This document shows positions 15,450 to 24,625 of a DNA stretch of 64,000 nucleotides, one piece after another; position 1 is the stretch's first letter; the number at the start of each line of letters is the position of its first letter. Source of the stretch: Paraconexibacter antarcticus. GTDB taxonomy: Bacteria; Actinomycetota; Thermoleophilia; Solirubrobacterales; Solirubrobacteraceae. A program made the position numbers and the translations under genes. The notes under the pieces are model-generated. The model made no database searches and was not told the origin of the DNA. It saw only the letters and a program-made list of their open reading frames with translations. The stretch lies in NCBI RefSeq assembly GCF_024220175.1, contig NZ_CP098502.1, positions 2,232,001 to 2,296,000 of the forward strand. The letters are read 5' to 3'.

Positions 15450-16939
15450 GCGCCGGGGACGTCCACGGGCAGCGGCTGTCGGCGATCGACTCCTCGTTCC
15501 TGCGGCTTGAGTCCGAGCACGCGCTGATGCACATCGGGTGGAGCGCCGTGTTCTCCGTGCCGTTAGGTGCCGAGCGCCCGACGGTGCATGCATTGCGTAC
15601 CCGCGCGGCCGCGCGCCTGCACTGGGTTCCGCGTTGCCGCCAGCGGCTGTGTCCCTCGCCGCTTGGGGGCATCGGCGAGCCCCGCTGGGTGGACGACACC
15701 CGCTTTGACCTCACCGAGCATCTGCTCACGCTCCCCGACCCGGATCGGCCGGTGAGCCAGGAGAGCTTCGCGCGAGTGCGTGACGCGCTGCTCGGCGAGC
15801 CGTTGGATCGCTCGCGTCCGCTGTGGCAGATCATGCTCATCCCCCGGCTGGAGGACGGCCGCGTCGGGATCCTCGGCCGCGTGCATCACGCGATGGCCGA
15901 CGGGACCGCGGCCCTGCTGATCGCCGGCCTGCTGCTCGACAGCGCTGAAGTCCCGGCTGGTCAGCCGCCCGTGTGGCTGCCCCAGAGCCCGCCCCGCGCG
16001 GCCCGCTGGGTCGCCGACCCCTTCGCGGACAGCGTCCGGCTTACCGCCGGTGCGCTCGCCGGCGGCTCGCGGGCGGTCCGCTCCCCACGGAGGAGTTTGC
16101 GCGAAGGCTTGCGCGGCGCCGGTTCCCTCACTGCGGCGCTGCGCGAAGACGTCCTCGCCCGCGCCCATGACTGCTCGCTGAACACCCCCAACGGGCCGCG
16201 GCGCACCCTCATCGGCTGCCGCTTCCCGATCGACGAGCTGCGCGCGGTCCGCACCGGTGGCGGCGGCATGCTGAACGACGTGGCCCTGGCGATGGTCAGC
16301 GGCGCCCTGCGGAGCATGGCCCAACGCCACGGCGAGCCGACGCACTCGCTAAAGGCGATGATCCCGGTCAGCGTCCGCCTTCCGCACGAGCACGCTCAAC
16401 TCGGCAACCGGATCTCTCAGATGCTCATCCGGCTGCCGCTGCACCTGGAGCACCCGCTGGACCGGCTGCACGCCGTACGCGAGCAGACCGAGCACCACAA
16501 GCACACCGAGCGCGCACAGGCTCACCAGATCCTGGCAGGCGGCCTGGGGCTCCTGCAGGGCCCCGCCCGCGACGCGCTGCTGCGGCTCGTCGTCTCGCCA
16601 CGCACCTACAACCTCGTGGTGTCGAACGTCCGCGGGCCCCGTACGCCGCTGCACCTGCTCGGCGCCCGCCTCGACGAGCTCTACCCCGTCGTGCCGATCG
16701 GGCACGCCCACGCACTGGCGGTCGGCATGTTCTCCCACGGCGAGCACCTGCATGTCGGCCTGCACGCTGACCCCGACGCGCTCCCGCACGTCAGCGAGCT
16801 GCCCGACCTGCTCGCCGACGAGCTCCGCACCCTCACCGCGAGTGCACCCGGCCCGGACGCGAACCCCCGTGCGCGCAGACCGGCCGGTGCTGACCACGAA
16901 CCCCGAACGCTCCGTCGGCACCCGCCCCGCACCACCTGA
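15446..16939 (+). CDS. Wax ester synthase/diacylglycerol acyltransferase (WS/DGAT)
   Basis: The 497-residue protein carries the acyltransferase motif H147-H-A-M-A-D-G153 (HHxxxDG), the PLW motif (125-127), a conserved LNDVALAMVSGALR segment, and SNVRGPRTPLHLLGARL near the C-terminus. Such enzymes esterify fatty acyl-CoA with diacylglycerol or long-chain alcohols to make storage lipid. The GTG start at 15446 overlaps the preceding stop. It fits the lipid theme of the window. The last ~60 residues are Arg/Pro-rich and outside the conserved fold. Confidence 0.92.
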   Translation: MSAGDVHGQRLSAIDSSFLRLESEHALMHIGWSAVFSVPLGAERPTVHALRTRAAARLHWVPRCRQRLCPSPLGGIGEPRWVDDTRFDLTEHLLTLPDPDRPVSQESFARVRDALLGEPLDRSRPLWQIMLIPRLEDGRVGILGRVHHAMADGTAALLIAGLLLDSAEVPAGQPPVWLPQSPPRAARWVADPFADSVRLTAGALAGGSRAVRSPRRSLREGLRGAGSLTAALREDVLARAHDCSLNTPNGPRRTLIGCRFPIDELRAVRTGGGGMLNDVALAMVSGALRSMAQRHGEPTHSLKAMIPVSVRLPHEHAQLGNRISQMLIRLPLHLEHPLDRLHAVREQTEHHKHTERAQAHQILAGGLGLLQGPARDALLRLVVSPRTYNLVVSNVRGPRTPLHLLGARLDELYPVVPIGHAHALAVGMFSHGEHLHVGLHADPDALPHVSELPDLLADELRTLTASAPGPDANPRARRPAGADHEPRTLRRHPPRTT

Positions 16940-17037
16940 GCAACGACCCGTCTCCGCGGCGCGTTCTGTGACCGGGCACGCCACAGCACCACCTGCGCGG
17001 ACCACGGGCAGGCCCCCGCGGGGGATCTCGCATCCTC

Positions 17038-17072
17038 TGAGCCAGGCTGTCTGACGAAATCCGCCTGGCTCA
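17038..17072 (+). terminator. Stem-loop after the WS/DGAT gene
   Basis: TGAGCCAGG at 17038-17046 pairs perfectly with CCTGGCTCA at 17064-17072 across a 17-base loop. It lies about 100 bases beyond the WS/DGAT stop. No T tract follows, so it may be a weak or factor-assisted terminator, or an mRNA 3'-end stabiliser. Confidence 0.4.
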
Positions 17073-17130
17073 CACAGCTGCCCGCGCGCCCCCCGCGGCC
17101 GGGCGACTGACGAGCAGCGCCTGGATCAGT

Positions 17131-17168
17131 GTCGGCGTCAGAGGCATCGCGATGCCGCTGACGCCGAC
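17131..17168. repeat. 38-bp near-perfect palindrome
   Basis: GTCGGCGTCAGAGGCATCG (17131-17149) is followed with no loop by a 19-base complement carrying one mismatch (17150-17168). It lies 70 bases upstream of the GTG at 17238. It could be an operator, a cruciform-forming site or a remnant of a mobile-element end. Confidence 0.7.
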
Positions 17169-17237
17169 CACGTTGCTCAGCGTCAACGCGCCAGGTCTGG
17201 TGGCGGTCTTGACGCGGGACGCAGGGGGACTAGCGTC

Positions 17238-17663
17238 GTGACGATGCCGTTGTACATGTGGACCGGTGTGAGCGTGATCGCGGCGACGACGTTGCTGTGC
17301 TTGCTGGTTCGTCCACGCGTGGTGTCGCCCTGGTGGGCGAGCGCCGTAGTGCGGTGGCTGCAGCGGGGAATGGTGCTCAGCCTCGCCGCCAGCGGCCTGT
17401 TGCTGCTGATCGCGTGGGTGACGCCGGTCGGGGTCGCCCGCGTGGCGTGTCCGGCGGCGGTGGCCGCGGCCGCCGCCGAGGCATGCTGGATGCTGTTGCT
17501 GTGGATCGGCTGCCCGCCGCCTGAGGACGGCGACGACGACGGCCCGGGGCCGGATGAGCCCGGTCCGTCGGGCCCCGACGGACCACTGCTTCCCTGGGAG
17601 GAATTCGATCGCGTCCGCGGTGAATGGCAGCGCCCATCACGCTCCCGCACACTCGCTCGATGA
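17238..17663 (+). CDS. Hypothetical membrane protein with acidic-proline tail
   Basis: The 141-residue protein starts at GTG 17238 (ATG 17244 is also possible). Hydrophobic segments lie at about residues 5-25, 45-65 and 72-92, then a low-complexity stretch of Asp, Gly and Pro (PPPEDGDDDGPGPDEPGP) and a basic C-terminus. I do not recognise a family. It stands alone between a large palindrome and an IS110 remnant. Codon usage is GC-rich and regular enough for a real gene. Confidence 0.55.
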   Translation: MTMPLYMWTGVSVIAATTLLCLLVRPRVVSPWWASAVVRWLQRGMVLSLAASGLLLLIAWVTPVGVARVACPAAVAAAAAEACWMLLLWIGCPPPEDGDDDGPGPDEPGPSGPDGPLLPWEEFDRVRGEWQRPSRSRTLAR

Positions 17664-17746
17664 GCTGACTCTCGGGCAGGTGTGCTCATCGATGCCGCGT
17701 CAGGGCACCCAGGGCATCACCGAGAACGGCCGAGCGCGGGTGCGGC

Positions 17747-17910
17747 GTGCTGACGGCGGCCGGGATGATCAGCGAGAACGCCGGCATCTACCGGTTCTCC
17801 AGCCACGCGAAGCTCGCTCGTCTGGCCGGATCGGCGCCGATCCTGGCTTCCTCCGGTCGTACCGACCGCCACCGCTTGGCCAAAGGCGGCAACCGCCAGC
17901 CTCGCGCGTA
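17747..17910 (+). pseudogene. IS110-family transposase remnant
   Basis: The frame from GTG 17747 reads ISENAGIYRFSSHAKLARLAGSAPI, then ASSGRTDRHRLAKGGNRQ, matching the C-terminal Transposase_20 (HhH) domain of IS110-type transposases, where SSG...HRLSRxGNRQLN is the hallmark. The N-terminal DEDD catalytic domain is absent and the match stops after GNRQ. Terminal sequences of an IS are not visible. Confidence 0.7.
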
Positions 17911-18019
17911 CGCCGATCCGCGGCCGTGCCGCTGGGCTTGGAGCGGCGGGCACGAGCGCGCTGGGGGCGTGCGTCCGACCGAGGAGATGACCCTTGAACC
18001 GGTGACGCGGTGCCTGACG

Positions 18020-19468
18020 TCAGGCGACCTGCGCGGCGACGTGGTCGAGCTCGGCTTCGCCGATCGCCCGTGCCTCCGCCTCGGAGCCCGGCCGCGTGCG
18101 GCCGGGGATGAGCAGGCCGCAGGCGAAGGCGAGCAGCGCGGCGGCGGCCGACATCGCGTAGGCGGTGGTGTAGGCGGAATCCCGCGGGAGCGACGAGCCG
18201 GCGATGGTGATGGAGACCAGGAGGGTGGCGGAGAGCTGTCCGCCGAGCGATGAGCCGACCGAGCGGGCGATGGTGTTCACGCCGGTCGCCTCCCCGGTGC
18301 GCGATGGGTGCACGGCTTCCACGATGAGGTTCGGCATGGCGGCGAACGCGAATCCGATGCCGGTGCCGAGGAAGACCATCGAGATCGCGACCTGTAGCCA
18401 TGTCGCGTGGAGGACGGCGAGCAGCGCCAGCCCGAACGCGGTGACCAGACAGCCGACGAGGAGCGACGCCTTCGGGCCGCGTCGCGCCGTGAGCCGGGCC
18501 GACGGCAGGCCCGCGATCAGCATCATCATCGTGGACGGGAGCAGCAGCAGGCCGCCGCGGGTCGCGTTGTAGCCGAACCCGTACCCGGTGGAGGTCGACG
18601 CTTGCGCCATCTGGGGGATCAGCAGGAAGGAGCCGAACATGCCGAAGCCGACGAAGACGGCGGTGAGGTTGGTCGTCCACACCGGGCGCTCGGCGAGCAG
18701 TCGCATGTTGATCAGGGGGTCTTCGCGACGTAGCTCGAACCGGACGAACACGCCGAGCACGGCGAGGCCGGCCACGAACAGGCCGATGGTGCGCGCGCTG
18801 CCCCACCCCCAGGTGTTGGCTTGGGAGATCGCGATCAGCGGCGCGGCGAGCCCGACGGAGAAGATCGCCCCGCCGGCCCAGTCCACGGACGCCTGCGTGT
18901 GGACCGGGGACTCGGGGACCAGGACGATCGTGGCTGCCATCGCGATGAGCGTCAGCACGAGCGAGAGCCAGAAGAGGTCGTGGAAGGAGGCGTGGTCGAC
19001 GATCAGTCCGCCGAGGACGAGGGCGATCCCGCCGCCGATCCCGAGGATGGCGCTGACCAGTCCGATGCTGCCGGGCACCTTCTCGCGCGGGAACTCGTCG
19101 CGGATGATCCCGAACGCGAGCGGGAAGAGGCCGCCGGCGGCCCCCTGGACCACGCGGCCGGCGATCAGCACGTTGATCGATTGCGAGAGCGCGCAGATCA
19201 GCGAGCCGGCCGCGAACAGGCCGAGCACGAGAACCAGGACGCGTTTCTTGCCGACGATGTCCCCGAGCCGCCCGAGCAGGCCGGTGGCGATCGAGGCGGA
19301 GACGAGGTAGCCGGTGAGGATCCACGCCGCGGAGGACGATGACGCGCCGAGCTCACGCTCGATCGGCTCGATCGCCGGGATCACCGCGGTCTGCGACATC
19401 GAATACGTCAGCACCGCGAGGCACAGAACGCTGAGGGTCATGGTCGGTGAGCTGCGTTCGGCGCGCAT
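18020..19468 (-). CDS. MFS efflux transporter (DHA2 type)
   Basis: The 482-residue, roughly 14-helix protein has TYSMSQTAVIPAIEPIERELG in helix 1, the motif A-like LLGRLGDIVGKKR after helix 2, and AGRVVQGAAGGLFPLAFGII in helix 4. It ends in a basic/acidic cytoplasmic tail. I take ATG 19468; a TTG at 19477 lies just upstream. It is divergent from a TetR gene with an imperfect inverted repeat between them. It is a second exporter/TetR pair, not closely similar to that at 11723-13965. The substrate is unknown. Confidence 0.9.
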   Translation of the reverse strand: MRAERSSPTMTLSVLCLAVLTYSMSQTAVIPAIEPIERELGASSSSAAWILTGYLVSASIATGLLGRLGDIVGKKRVLVLVLGLFAAGSLICALSQSINVLIAGRVVQGAAGGLFPLAFGIIRDEFPREKVPGSIGLVSAILGIGGGIALVLGGLIVDHASFHDLFWLSLVLTLIAMAATIVLVPESPVHTQASVDWAGGAIFSVGLAAPLIAISQANTWGWGSARTIGLFVAGLAVLGVFVRFELRREDPLINMRLLAERPVWTTNLTAVFVGFGMFGSFLLIPQMAQASTSTGYGFGYNATRGGLLLLPSTMMMLIAGLPSARLTARRGPKASLLVGCLVTAFGLALLAVLHATWLQVAISMVFLGTGIGFAFAAMPNLIVEAVHPSRTGEATGVNTIARSVGSSLGGQLSATLLVSITIAGSSLPRDSAYTTAYAMSAAAALLAFACGLLIPGRTRPGSEAEARAIGEAELDHVAAQVA

Positions 19469-19485
19469 GGCCGCCAAGCTACCAA

Positions 19486-19507
19486 AAGCGGAGTTCAGAT
19501 TCCGCTT
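19486..19507. promoter_or_regulatory. Inverted-repeat operator candidate
   Basis: AAGCGGA at 19486-19492 and its complement TCCGCTT at 19501-19507 flank an 8-base spacer. The site lies in the 65-base divergent gap between the MFS gene and the TetR gene starting at 19534, where a shared operator is expected. Confidence 0.7.
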
Positions 19508-19533
19508 GCGTGGGAGATCGGCGGTACGCTTCG

Positions 19534-20163
19534 GTGATACCTGGCGCGACCGACTCCCCCCGACCGTTGCGCGCGGACGCGGCGCGCAACCGTGCGCGTA
19601 TCGTCGCGGCCGCCCGCGAGGCGTTCGCCGAGACGGGGATCGATGTCGGGGTCGAGGAGATCGCCCGGCGGGCCGGCGTGGGGATGGGGACCCTGTACCG
19701 CCGCTTCCCGACCAAGGAGTCCCTCGTGCTGGCGATCTTCGAGGAGCACGTCGATGCCCTGGCCGTGTATGCCGCCGAGGTCGCCTCGCTTCAGCCGCTG
19801 CCTGCGCTGGAGGCGTACATGCTGAGGGCCTGTCAGGAGATGGACGCCGACCGCGGGCTCATGCACCTGCTGGCCGACCATGGCCGCCCGGACCTGGAGC
19901 TCCGCCTCGGCCTGGACGGGCTCCGGCGGCGTTCGGGCGAGATCCTGGAACCGCTGGTCACCCGCGCCCGCGAGGCCGGCGTGGTCCGCGCCGACCTGAG
20001 CACCGGCGACGTGGCGGTCCTGCTGCGCATGCTCGCCGTGGCCATCCCCACCGAGCCGCAGCCCGGCGACCACGACCGCGCCCACTTCCTCGAGCTCGTG
20101 CTGGGCGGCCTACGCCACCAGGATGCCCGCGCGTCTCATGCTCGTGGTCGGCAGGGGTGGTAG
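19534..20163 (+). CDS. TetR-family transcriptional regulator
   Basis: The HTH reads AAREAFAETGIDVGVEEIARRAGVGMGTLYRRFPTKESL, and the C-terminal domain resembles the SbtR type seen in the regulator at 13327. I chose GTG 19534 (209 residues) because it lies after the operator candidate and just before the conserved PRPLRADAARNR. A longer frame to 19447 would run through the operator and antisense to the MFS start. It probably represses the divergent MFS gene. Its end overlaps the convergent LVIVD gene by 28 bases. Confidence 0.88.
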   Translation: MIPGATDSPRPLRADAARNRARIVAAAREAFAETGIDVGVEEIARRAGVGMGTLYRRFPTKESLVLAIFEEHVDALAVYAAEVASLQPLPALEAYMLRACQEMDADRGLMHLLADHGRPDLELRLGLDGLRRRSGEILEPLVTRAREAGVVRADLSTGDVAVLLRMLAVAIPTEPQPGDHDRAHFLELVLGGLRHQDARASHARGRQGW

Positions 20164-21712
20164 CTGCGGAGGACGCGGCCGTCGCGCAGCGTCGCGCGGA
20201 TGACGAGCCGGGCGCTCAGACGGCGGACCCCGCGCAGGTCGACGGTCACCGAGACACTCCGGCCCGTGTGGCGGGCTGCGAGCCTGCGTCCCCGGAGCGT
20301 CGCCGTGGCGCTTTGCAGGACTCCGCCGCGTGGCAGCCGGAGCGTTGCGGTGAAGCGGCGTCGACTCGAGCAGTCGAGCCGCTGTGGCCACACCTTCGGA
20401 TCGACGCGGAGCACGTTGAAGCCCGAGGCGCCGTCCGAATACCAGATCTCGTGACGGTCCTCGGCGAAGGCGGGCTGGGACATCGCGAAGTCGCTGGCCA
20501 TCAGGAAGTTCTCCGCGCGCGCGACGGTGGGCGCGACGTAGTAGGCGATCTCCTTCGGAGCGGTGAGGCTCGAGATGTCGAACACGCGCAGGCCGGAGGC
20601 GATGAACGAGCACGCGACGACGGTGGGATCCACGCGGGTGGGGATGTTGCAGTAGTGCGCGGCGTACCCCTGCAGCGGGCTCGCGGCGCCGGGGTCCCCC
20701 TTCGTGGCGGCGTGCTCGGCGGCCTGGTTGACCTGGAGGCGCAGGTTCGAGATCACCCGCGGCCTTCGCTCGTGGGAGATGTCGATGATACGCCCGGCCC
20801 CGACGGCGTCCGGTGATCCGCTGCCGAGGGTACCGGCCGTGTATTCGTCGAACTCGAAGGACGTAGCGCTTGCCGTCCCGGGTGAAGGGGATCGCGTTCT
20901 GGGGGATCGACGCCGAGGCCCAGGTCAGGCGGCTGATCTCGCGGACCTGCGGCTTCGGCTTGCGGGCCTGGATCTCGCTGGTGTCGAGGATCGCCATGTC
21001 GCCGCCGGTCGGGTCGGCGATGTAGGCGCGGTTGCCGTCGTCGCTGAGGGACATCCCGTGGGAGAGGACGTTGCCCTGCCACAGGTCGTGCGGGTGCTTG
21101 GGGTCCGTCACGTCGATCGCCGTGATCGCCTGCACGGCGGTGCCGGTCGCGTAGAACGTCCTGCCGTCCGGCGAGAAGCCGCTCTCGTGACCGAAGCGGG
21201 CGAGCAGCCCCGTGGACTGCAGCTTCGGGTGGCGGCAGTCCGCGTGGGCGTCGTAGATCGACACGAGGCCCGGGTAGGTCGCGGGGTTCCCCACCACGGC
21301 GGCGATCAGGCCGCGCTTGACGTTGAGGTTCAGCGACTCGTGCGGGGAGAGCATCGGCAACTCGGTGAGGGTGTCGGTCTGCATCGGGTGCGCCGGGTCG
21401 GACATGTCCAGGACGACGACGCCGGTCGAGGTGGAATCGAGCTTCAGCGCGTTGACGGGGAACAGCAGTGCGGTGTCGTAGTACGCGCACTCGTTGGCCT
21501 TGTGGGTCCACGTAACGCAGCACCTTGAAGCCGCCCGATGTCCCCTGGTGCGACACGAGGGTCATGTTGCAGCGCAGGGCGGTGTCGGCGGCGTGGGCGG
21601 GAACGCGCCCCTGGATGTCCGGCTCGGGCCTGGATCCGGGCCCGCAGGTTGCCCGCGGGGTGGCGACGAGCGGCGGCTCCGGGTTGTGCTGCTTGGCCGG
21701 GGTCCCGGCGAC
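20136..21712 (-). pseudogene. LVIVD-repeat beta-propeller protein, frameshifted twice
   Basis: Three frames join into one protein with LVIVD-type blades: VVVLDMSDPAHPMQ, LVSIYDAHADC, AITAIDVTDPKHP, MAILDTSEIQ and LRVFDISSLTAPKEIAYY. The frame changes near 21503 (after GGFKVLRYVD; continues HKANECAYYDT) and near 20858 (after GKRYVL; continues EFDEYTAG). Each needs a one-base shift. The N-terminus before about 21712 is unclear: a TAG interrupts the frame where a signal peptide is expected. The C-terminal ~80 residues form a separate basic beta domain with two Cys. Such proteins are usually secreted. It may be a recent pseudogene, or the shifts may be assembly errors. Confidence 0.75.
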
Positions 21713-21991
21713 CTACGCCGCTCCGGCGATCCTCGTGTACCACGCCGTATGGCGCTGGGTTGAGAGCGACGGCTTCGCTTGGCCCCAGCGCGACGGCGCT
21801 CGCCACCGTGGCGTTGCTGCGGCTGCGGCGGTCCTTGCGCGAGCCGGTGGTCCTGCGAGACGGAACGGCCGCCCCGGGTGTGACCGGCTCGCGGGGCCGT
21901 TCCGGCCGACCGCGGGATACCCCGGCGGTCGAGTCCCGCCCGTGATCGTAGCGCGGTTGACCGGACGCGTCGCGGGGTACCACGACGGGCC

Positions 21992-22750
21992 ATGACACAG
22001 CTCTACGGGACACGGGTGCTCATAACCGGCGGGACGACGGGCCTCGGGTTCGCGATGGCCAGGGCCTTGGCGCGAGAGGGTGCAGCCGTGGTGCTGACGG
22101 GTCGGAGGTCGGACACCGCCCGCGCGGCGGCGGCCGACCTGGACGGTGACGTCGCAGCGGTGGTGATGGACGTGCGCGAGGAGGCATCGGTCGCCTCCGC
22201 GGTCGCCGAGGCGACCGATCGCCTCGGCGGTATCGACATGCTCGTGAACAATGCGGGGATCGGGATGCGGACGTTCAACCCACGATTCCTCACGGATCCC
22301 GAGCCGTTCTGGACGGTGCCGGTAGACGGCTTTCGCGCGGTGATCGAGACGAACCTCACCGGTTACTTCCTCGTCGCCCGGGCCGTGGTGCCGCAGATGC
22401 TCGCCGGCGGCGGAGGGCGCATCGTCAACGTTTCGATGAACCATTCCACGATGAACCGTAAGGGCTTCGTTCCGTATGGGCCGTCCCGGGCCGGGGCTGA
22501 GGCGCTCTCGCGGATCATGGCGGCCGACCTCGAGGGCACGAACGTTTCGGTCAACCTGCTGCTGCCCGGCGGGGCCACGGCCACCGGGATGATCCCCGAT
22601 GAGCTCACTCGCGAGGCCCGCGACGCCCTGCTCGATCCCGACGTGATGGGCCCGCCTGTCGTGTGGCTTGCCTCCCCGGAAGCGCGTGGGGTGCACGACG
22701 AGCGGATCGTCGCGGCGGACTTCGAGGCATGGGTGAGGGAGCGCAGTTGA
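21992..22750 (+). CDS. SDR-family oxidoreductase with YxxxR active site
   Basis: The 252-residue protein has TGGTTGLG (12-19), NNAG (86-89) and catalytic Ser148. The active-site motif reads Y162-GPS-R166, with Arg where classical SDRs have Lys. The Arg may still act electrostatically, or activity may be altered. RR after the second strand (TGRRSD) suggests NADP. ATG 21992 follows a region with the decayed start of the LVIVD gene on the other strand. No partner gene is adjacent; the nearest intact gene is a dienelactone hydrolase on the opposite strand. Confidence 0.88.
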   Translation: MTQLYGTRVLITGGTTGLGFAMARALAREGAAVVLTGRRSDTARAAAADLDGDVAAVVMDVREEASVASAVAEATDRLGGIDMLVNNAGIGMRTFNPRFLTDPEPFWTVPVDGFRAVIETNLTGYFLVARAVVPQMLAGGGGRIVNVSMNHSTMNRKGFVPYGPSRAGAEALSRIMAADLEGTNVSVNLLLPGGATATGMIPDELTREARDALLDPDVMGPPVVWLASPEARGVHDERIVAADFEAWVRERS

Positions 22751-22924
22751 CGACCTCGCCGGATTGCTGCGCAGACGACTCGGCCTCATCACGCTCTGGT
22801 GGCGCTCGACGAGGGGCCGGACCGGGCCTGGCGTCGACGCGCACGCGCCCTGCTGGTCACCGGTGTCATCCGCCTGGGGCTGTTGGGCCGTCACGACTGC
22901 GCACGAGCGAGTCACTCGTCGACT

Positions 22925-23260
22925 TGGGCCCGGCTCGCCGACGAGTTGTATGGCGCGGTGAGCGCCACACTCGCCGGCGTCGGGGTCCACGATGTTTCGT
23001 CGCCGTTGGCGCCATGTAGGAGGTAGAGCACGGTTCGCGGGCGGGTGGGCGCAGCGTCGTAGCCGACCGGGACGATCATGCGGGCTTCGTGATGCCACCC
23101 GTCGCGGGAGAGTCGATCGTCAGCTCATGCAGCCGCGGCGATCTCGACGCCCGAGAGGAGGCGCGGCGCTGTGGGTCCTGCGGTCGCCGGCGCCGCCCCG
23201 GGGGCTGTCACCGCGAGCGCGATGGCCACCAGCACGGCCACAGCCCGGCCACAGCCCGGC
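22925..23260 (-). pseudogene. Secreted esterase remnant (antigen 85/esterase D-like)
   Basis: On the minus strand a hydrophobic signal-like stretch (AVAVLVAIALAVTAPGAAPATA) is followed by a TGA at 23125-23127, and then by MIVPVGYDAAPTRPRTVLYLLHGANGDETSWT. That matches the start of secreted alpha/beta-hydrolase esterases, where VLYLLHGxxG forms the oxyanion region. The nucleophile Ser and the rest of the fold are missing. A frameshift near 23120 also seems needed (LTIDSP in the neighbouring frame). Confidence 0.6.
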
Positions 23261-23489
23261 CCGTGCGGTCGAACGTAGTCCTCGGTGGTGTGGGGACCGA
23301 CCCGCGGCGGCCCCGAGATACCGACGCGACGCTCGACGCCACCATGCCTGGGCGCGAGTCGATCGCGATGCGCGCAGTCGCGGCGGCAGTGCCGCGGCGT
23401 GCGCTTGGATCGAGTCCCGGGAGAACGCCGACGCGGCGATGGCGATGCCGAACGACGCGCGCGAGTCAGGTCGTTCACGGCCGATGCCG

Positions 23490-23715
23490 CTTTGCCTCGC
23501 CGCGGGCACCGATTCCCTCGATGTCGGGATGTCCGGGCCGGTCGAGGGGCCCGAGGGCGCTGATGAGGAACCGTGAGGTGACGACGCCGTCGTTGGTATG
23601 CGCGCCAGAGATGTCTGCTCTCGTCGAAGGTTGCCTTCTCGACGACCGTGTTCAGGCGCAGATGCCGGCGCAGGTCGTACGTCTCCACGCAGCGCTCGGC
23701 GTAGGTCTCATATCA
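23490..23715 (-). pseudogene. BVMO/flavin monooxygenase fragment
   Basis: The minus strand reads TYAERCVETYDLRRHLRLNTVVEKATFD...HLWRAY. After a one-base shift near 23590 it continues NDGVVTSRFLISALGPLDRPGHPDIEGIGA. This is the segment between the two Rossmann motifs of BVMOs (compare FFVIAAGPLHDPVIPGLPGL in the protein at 38333). FAD and NADPH motifs are absent. It is a third BVMO copy in the window, decayed. Confidence 0.7.
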
Positions 23716-23875
23716 GCTCGTTGCCTGCAGCGAAGAGCCGTGACCATCGGGGATTCCGGGATCGGGCTCGAAGATGTGATGATCGCTCACGGGGCGTCGT
23801 CCTCTGCGAAGGCCGGGGACCGGGCGAACGGGGTCACGCCGGCATGTGTGCGTGGCCTCGGCGATTGTCGCGGGT

Positions 23876-24625
23876 TCAGGTTCGATCCTCACCGTCGTCG
23901 GTCGGGGTCCTCGCGCGTGGGTTCCGCAGATGCTCATCGAAGAACGCGACGATGCGCGACCATGCGTCGTCGGCGGACGGCTCGTGGTAGTCGAAGTGCG
24001 TGACACGCAGCAGCGTGCCGATCACCGGGCCACCGCCGATGTGATTGAGGAAGCTGTGACCGGCATCCGGGTACTCCTTGATGTCGTGCGGGATCCCCAG
24101 GGTGGTCAACGCGTGCTCAAGCCGCTCGGCGCGACCTCTCAGGGTCAGGTCGCGGCGGCCGAAGCTCGCGACGATCGGGCAGGCGCCGCGCAGGCGCTCG
24201 ACAGCGTCCTTCGGGACCTCGCCGTAGTTCACCGAGGCAGCCTGGAACTCGTACTGCGGCGCGCAGTGCACCGCAAAGCCACCGCCCATACAGAACCCGA
24301 TGATGCCGACGCGGCCGTTGCAGTCGGGGCGCTCGCTCAGCGATCGTCGCGCGGCCTCGAGGTGCTGGTAGGCGCGGCCGCCGCCTGAACGCGAGGCCTG
24401 TAGCGTGGCGAGCACGCAGCGCAGTCCATCCCCGGCGTAGAGGTCCGGTGCCAGCGCGAGGTATCCCGAGGCAGCGAGCCGGTCGGCTTGACTGCGGATG
24501 TCGTCGCTGAGGCCGAGGGCGTCGTGCACGACGACGACGCCGGGCCACGGTCCGTCGCCGGGAGGGACTGCGAGGTGAGCCGGTCGTGGGCCGGCGGCGG
24601 AGGCATAGGTGAGATCAGCCATCAC
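23876..24625 (-). CDS. Dienelactone hydrolase-family protein
   Basis: The 249-residue alpha/beta hydrolase has nucleophile Cys112 in GFCMGG, Asp159 in SFGRRDLTL and His190 in PDAGHSFLN, the Cys-Asp-His triad of dienelactone hydrolases. An oxyanion-side VVVHDALGL lies near residue 36. Family members open lactones or hydrolyse related esters in the cytoplasm. Here it could act on lactones made by a BVMO (inference). It is monocistronic or the last gene after the P450-TetR-LmeA group, separated by 315 bases. The ATG at 24625 is preceded by an AAGGAG-like site. Confidence 0.88.
   Translation of the reverse strand: MMADLTYASAAGPRPAHLAVPPGDGPWPGVVVVHDALGLSDDIRSQADRLAASGYLALAPDLYAGDGLRCVLATLQASRSGGGRAYQHLEAARRSLSERPDCNGRVGIIGFCMGGGFAVHCAPQYEFQAASVNYGEVPKDAVERLRGACPIVASFGRRDLTLRGRAERLEHALTTLGIPHDIKEYPDAGHSFLNHIGGGPVIGTLLRVTHFDYHEPSADDAWSRIVAFFDEHLRNPRARTPTDDGEDRT

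Noticed and set aside
17769-19325. 518-codon minus-strand frame
   Set aside because: It overlaps the second MFS gene in another frame and is Arg/Pro-rich with no motif.
22992-24003. Plus-strand open frames in the 23-kb region
   Set aside because: They show no family resemblance, whereas the minus strand carries recognisable esterase and BVMO fragments.
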